Positions 61,496 through 64,000 of a stretch of 64,000 bases of DNA are shown piece after piece. The position numbers and the translations under genes were made by a program. The notes below the pieces were generated by a model. The model saw only the letters and a list, made by a program, of their open reading frames with translations. It had not been told where the DNA came from and did not search any database. Origin of the DNA: Pseudonocardia halophobica. GTDB taxonomy: Bacteria; Actinomycetota; Actinomycetes; Mycobacteriales; Pseudonocardiaceae. Position 1 is the first letter of the stretch; every line of letters starts with the position of its first letter. The stretch is taken from assembly GCF_027922425.1 (NCBI RefSeq), contig NZ_BSFQ01000020.1, positions 57,394-121,393 on the forward strand. Reading direction: 5' to 3'.

Positions 61496-62764
61496 GTGCG
61501 CCTGGTCCACGCCGCCGACCTGCACCTCGACAGCCCGTTGCTGGGGCTCTCCCGGCTCGAGGACTCCGACCTGGCCGACACGTTGCGCCGGGCCACCCGC
61601 CGGGCCTGCGAGAACCTCGTCGACCTCACCGTGGCCGAGCGGGCCGACGCGCTGCTCCTCGCCGGGGACGTCTACGACGGGAACTGGCGGGACTACGCCA
61701 CCGGCGCCTTCTTCGTCCGGCAGATGTCCCGGCTGCACGACGAGGGGATCCCCGTCTTCCTCATCAACGGCAACCACGACGCGGAGAGCGAGATCACGCG
61801 CTCGCTGCGCCTGCCGCCCAACGTGCACCGCCTGGCCACGGACCGGCCCGAGACCGTGGTGCTCGACGACGTGGGGCTGGCCGTGCACGGCCAGGGCTTC
61901 GCCACCCGCGCGGTGCTGGAGAACCTGGTGCCGGCCTACCCCGACCGGATCCCGGGCCTGGTCAACGTGGGCCTGCTGCACACGTCCGTGCTGGGTGCGG
62001 AGGGGCACGACTCCTACGCGCCCTGCACCCCCGAGGACCTCGCGCGCTGCCGCTACGAGTACTTCGCCCTGGGGCACGTGCACGACCGCCGCGTGGTCAA
62101 CGACGGGGAGCACGTCGCCGCGTTCAGCGGGAACCTGCAGGGCCGGCACCCCCGCGAGCCCGGGGCGAAGGGCGCGACCGTCGTCGAGGTCGGGCCCGGG
62201 GCGCGGGCCGAGCTGCGGCACGAGGTGTGCGACGTCGCCCGCTGGACCCACGTCCGGCTCGACGCGAGCGCCTGCGCCGATGCGGACGAGGTGCTGGAGG
62301 CGCTCGACGCCGCGCTGCGCGGGATCGGGCTGGCCGCGGGCTCCCGGCCGGTCGTGGCGCGGGTGACCCTCGACGGGCCCACCCCGGCGGCTCCCGCCCT
62401 GCTCGACGCGGAGTGGCTGCGCGCGGAGATCGACGTCGTGGCCGAGAAGTCCGGGGCCGTCGTCGAGATGGTGCGCAACCGCACCCGCAGCCCCCGCGCG
62501 GAGGATGCGTCCCCGGAGGCGGTGGCCGCCGTCGACGAGGAGCTCGCGGGCGCGGTCGCCTCGGCGGCGTCGCGGCTGGTGGCGGAGCCGGAGCGGGCCG
62601 GCGAGCTCGTCGCCGTCCTGGAGCGCGAGGCCGGGCGGCGGCTGCGCGGGGCGGGGCTGGACCTGCGGGACCCGGCCGGGCTGGCCGAGCTGGCCCGGCG
62701 GGCGGAGGAGGAGCTGCGGGCGCGGCTCGCCGGCTCCGACCCCACGCGGGGATCGGCGGCCTGA
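61496..62764 (+). CDS. SbcD/YhaO-like DNA repair exonuclease
   Basis: A 422-residue calcineurin-like phosphoesterase. Metal motifs in order are HAADLHLDSPL (DxH), LAGDVYDGN (GDxxD), INGNHDAES (GNHD), GLLHTSV and LGHVHDRRV (GHxH), the set seen in Mre11/SbcD nucleases. The C-terminal third is helical and Ala/Glu-rich, suited to capping the partner ATPase. GGAGG eight bases upstream fixes GTG 61496. The next gene, three bases later, encodes the YhaN/SbcC-like ATPase, so the pair should form an Mre11-Rad50-type complex. Confidence 0.9.
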   Translation: MRLVHAADLHLDSPLLGLSRLEDSDLADTLRRATRRACENLVDLTVAERADALLLAGDVYDGNWRDYATGAFFVRQMSRLHDEGIPVFLINGNHDAESEITRSLRLPPNVHRLATDRPETVVLDDVGLAVHGQGFATRAVLENLVPAYPDRIPGLVNVGLLHTSVLGAEGHDSYAPCTPEDLARCRYEYFALGHVHDRRVVNDGEHVAAFSGNLQGRHPREPGAKGATVVEVGPGARAELRHEVCDVARWTHVRLDASACADADEVLEALDAALRGIGLAAGSRPVVARVTLDGPTPAAPALLDAEWLRAEIDVVAEKSGAVVEMVRNRTRSPRAEDASPEAVAAVDEELAGAVASAASRLVAEPERAGELVAVLEREAGRRLRGAGLDLRDPAGLAELARRAEEELRARLAGSDPTRGSAA

Positions 62765-62767
62765 CGG

Positions 62768-64000
62768 GTGCGGATCACCGGGCTCACCCTCGAGCGCTAC
62801 GGCACCCACGAGGGCCGCGTGCTCGCGCTCGGCCGCGGCCTCACGCTGGTCACGGGGCCCAACGAGGCGGGCAAGTCGACGCTGCTCGACGCCGTGTCCG
62901 ACCTGCTCTGGGGCTTCCCGCGCCCGGTCCGCCACGCCTACGCCGCCTCGCCGGCCCGGCTCGCGATCGCGGCCGAGATCGCGTTGCCCGGCCAGGAACT
63001 GGCCGTCCGCCGCACCACCCGCGGGCTGTTCGGGCCGGGGGAGGAGCCGCTGGAGGCGCCCTGGGGCCCCGGCGGCGCGCAGTCCCGCCGCACCTGGCAG
63101 CAGAGCTTCGGGCTCGGGCACGAGGCGCTGCGCGAGGGCGGCGCCCGGCTCTGCGAGGGCGGCGGGGAGCTGGCCGAGCTGGTGTTCACGGCGCGCAGCG
63201 GGCGGGACGTGCGGGCGATCCTCGCGGAGCTCGACGAGGAGGCGGACCGCCTCTACAAGGAGCACCGCAACGCGCAGAAGGTCGAGCTGCGGCGCGCGCT
63301 GTCCGCCTACGAGCACGCCGACGCCGCGGCGGCCGAGCAGATGTCCCGCGCGGGGGACGTGGCGGCCCTGGCCGAGGAGATCGGCCGCCTGGAGCGCCGG
63401 GCGACCGCGCTGGCCCGGGGCCGGGAGAGCGCGGCGCGGGCGGGGGCCGAGGCGCAGCAGCGGGTGCGGGCGTACCCGGCGGCGCGGGACGTCGCCCGGC
63501 TGCGGGCGGACCTGGCCGCGCTCGCGGCCTCCGGCGTGGTGCTCGACGCCACCCGGCTCGCCGAGTTCGACACCGCGCGGGAGGCGCGGGACCGGGCCGA
63601 GGACACGCTCGCCGAGCTCGAGGACCGGCTGCGCGCGCTGCGGGCCGAGCGGGGCGAGATCCGGGTCGACGAGGCCGTCACGGCCGACGCCGAGCAGATC
63701 CACCGGCTCGCGGGCGAGCGGCAGGCCCGGCAGGCCGAGGCCGAGCGGCTGGGCACGCTGCGGGCCGAGGCGGCGGACCGCTCCCGCCACGCCGAGGAGC
63801 TGCTCGAGCGGATCGAGCCGGGCGTCGAGCCGCGGGCGGTGCGCCGCCGGCTCGAGGCGCTCACCGTCCCCGCGGACCGCGCGGCGGATCTCGACGCCCT
63901 GGCGGCCGAGGTCGAGCGGGTCGCCGAGGCCGCCGCCCGGGCCGCCGAGCAGCACCGCGAGGCCCGCCGCACCGCGCGGGAGGCCGCCGACGCCGAGCGC
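62768..64000 (+). CDS. YhaN/SbcC-like AAA ATPase, N-terminal part (cut by window end)
   Basis: The first 411 codons of a large Rad50-type ATPase are visible. Walker A is VTGPNEAGKSTLLDA (about residues 26-40), followed by the ABC-type lobe (LAIAAEIALPGQELAVRRTT, TWQQSFGLGHEALREGG). From about residue 170 a long Ala/Glu/Arg-rich coiled coil runs to the window end. The frame has no stop up to base 64000. It is coupled to the SbcD-like nuclease upstream (three-base gap). The signature motif, Walker B and the return coil lie outside the window. Confidence 0.88.
   Translation, partial: MRITGLTLERYGTHEGRVLALGRGLTLVTGPNEAGKSTLLDAVSDLLWGFPRPVRHAYAASPARLAIAAEIALPGQELAVRRTTRGLFGPGEEPLEAPWGPGGAQSRRTWQQSFGLGHEALREGGARLCEGGGELAELVFTARSGRDVRAILAELDEEADRLYKEHRNAQKVELRRALSAYEHADAAAAEQMSRAGDVAALAEEIGRLERRATALARGRESAARAGAEAQQRVRAYPAARDVARLRADLAALAASGVVLDATRLAEFDTAREARDRAEDTLAELEDRLRALRAERGEIRVDEAVTADAEQIHRLAGERQARQAEAERLGTLRAEAADRSRHAEELLERIEPGVEPRAVRRRLEALTVPADRAADLDALAAEVERVAEAAARAAEQHREARRTAREAADAER

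Overview
This is a chromosomal window from a high-GC actinobacterium. Its gene content and order fit the Pseudonocardiaceae, most likely Pseudonocardia or a close relative; that placement is inferred from gene order and protein style, not from a marker-gene comparison. Third-codon GC is very high throughout, genes often overlap by ATGA or GTGA, and many genes appear to start without a leader: a TANNNT -10 box lies 6-8 bases before the start codon. I saw no transposase, integrase, phage gene, tRNA or rRNA. Both ends cut through genes: the 3' part of aspS at the left, and a YhaN-like ATPase at the right.

Layout. 1-10.8 kb: end of aspS, a DUF389 membrane protein, an APH-fold kinase, an SGNH hydrolase, an AlaR/AlaT-like regulator and aminotransferase pair, a second aminotransferase, a Gly/Tyr/Gln-repeat membrane protein, rarA and a secreted S1 protease. 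10.9-14.9 kb: arginine catabolism (arcA diverging from an Lrp regulator, an arginine dihydrolase/DDAH-like gene and rocD). 14.8-18 kb: a secreted DNRLRE protein, a TetR regulator and the ECF sigma factor ShbA. 18-32 kb: the conserved actinobacterial housekeeping run DUF948 - DUF6167 - alaS - ruvX - mltG - (antisense spermidine-synthase-like gene) - prepilin peptidase - aroC - aroK - aroB - aroQ - (antisense MBL hydrolase) - M24 peptidase - efp - nusB. The aroE expected after mltG is absent.

32-49.5 kb is a lipid region. It holds an SDR, a DMT permease, a protein joining an MGDG-synthase-like glycosyltransferase to a wax-ester-synthase/DGAT acyltransferase, a second glycosyltransferase diverging from it, a VC0807-like membrane protein, and a seven-gene hopanoid operon transcribed leftward (hpnC-hpnD-hpnE-prenyl synthase-shc-hpnG/ispH fusion-hpnH). 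A PucR-type regulator diverges from this operon. 49.5-64 kb: galT-galK-ychJ, GNAT, ROK regulator, nhaA, a CynX/NimT-type MFS transporter, a 1,024-residue LuxR-type ATPase regulator, an ECF-type sigma factor, a small Cys/His protein of unknown function, and the SbcD-like nuclease with its ATPase partner.

The most unusual signals are: (i) three intergenic arrays with the same layout, each three copies of a 21-base palindrome around TATGG-NN-CCATA at 40-41-base spacing, two of them in opposite orientation on either side of the SDR gene; (ii) the glycosyltransferase/WS-DGAT fusion; (iii) the HpnG/IspH fusion in the hopanoid operon; (iv) a 24-base divergent intergenic region where one palindrome, AGCCTAGGCT, supplies a -10 box for each strand; (v) short leader ORFs coupled to shbA and mltG; (vi) an arginine dihydrolase-like signature in the gene coupled to rocD.
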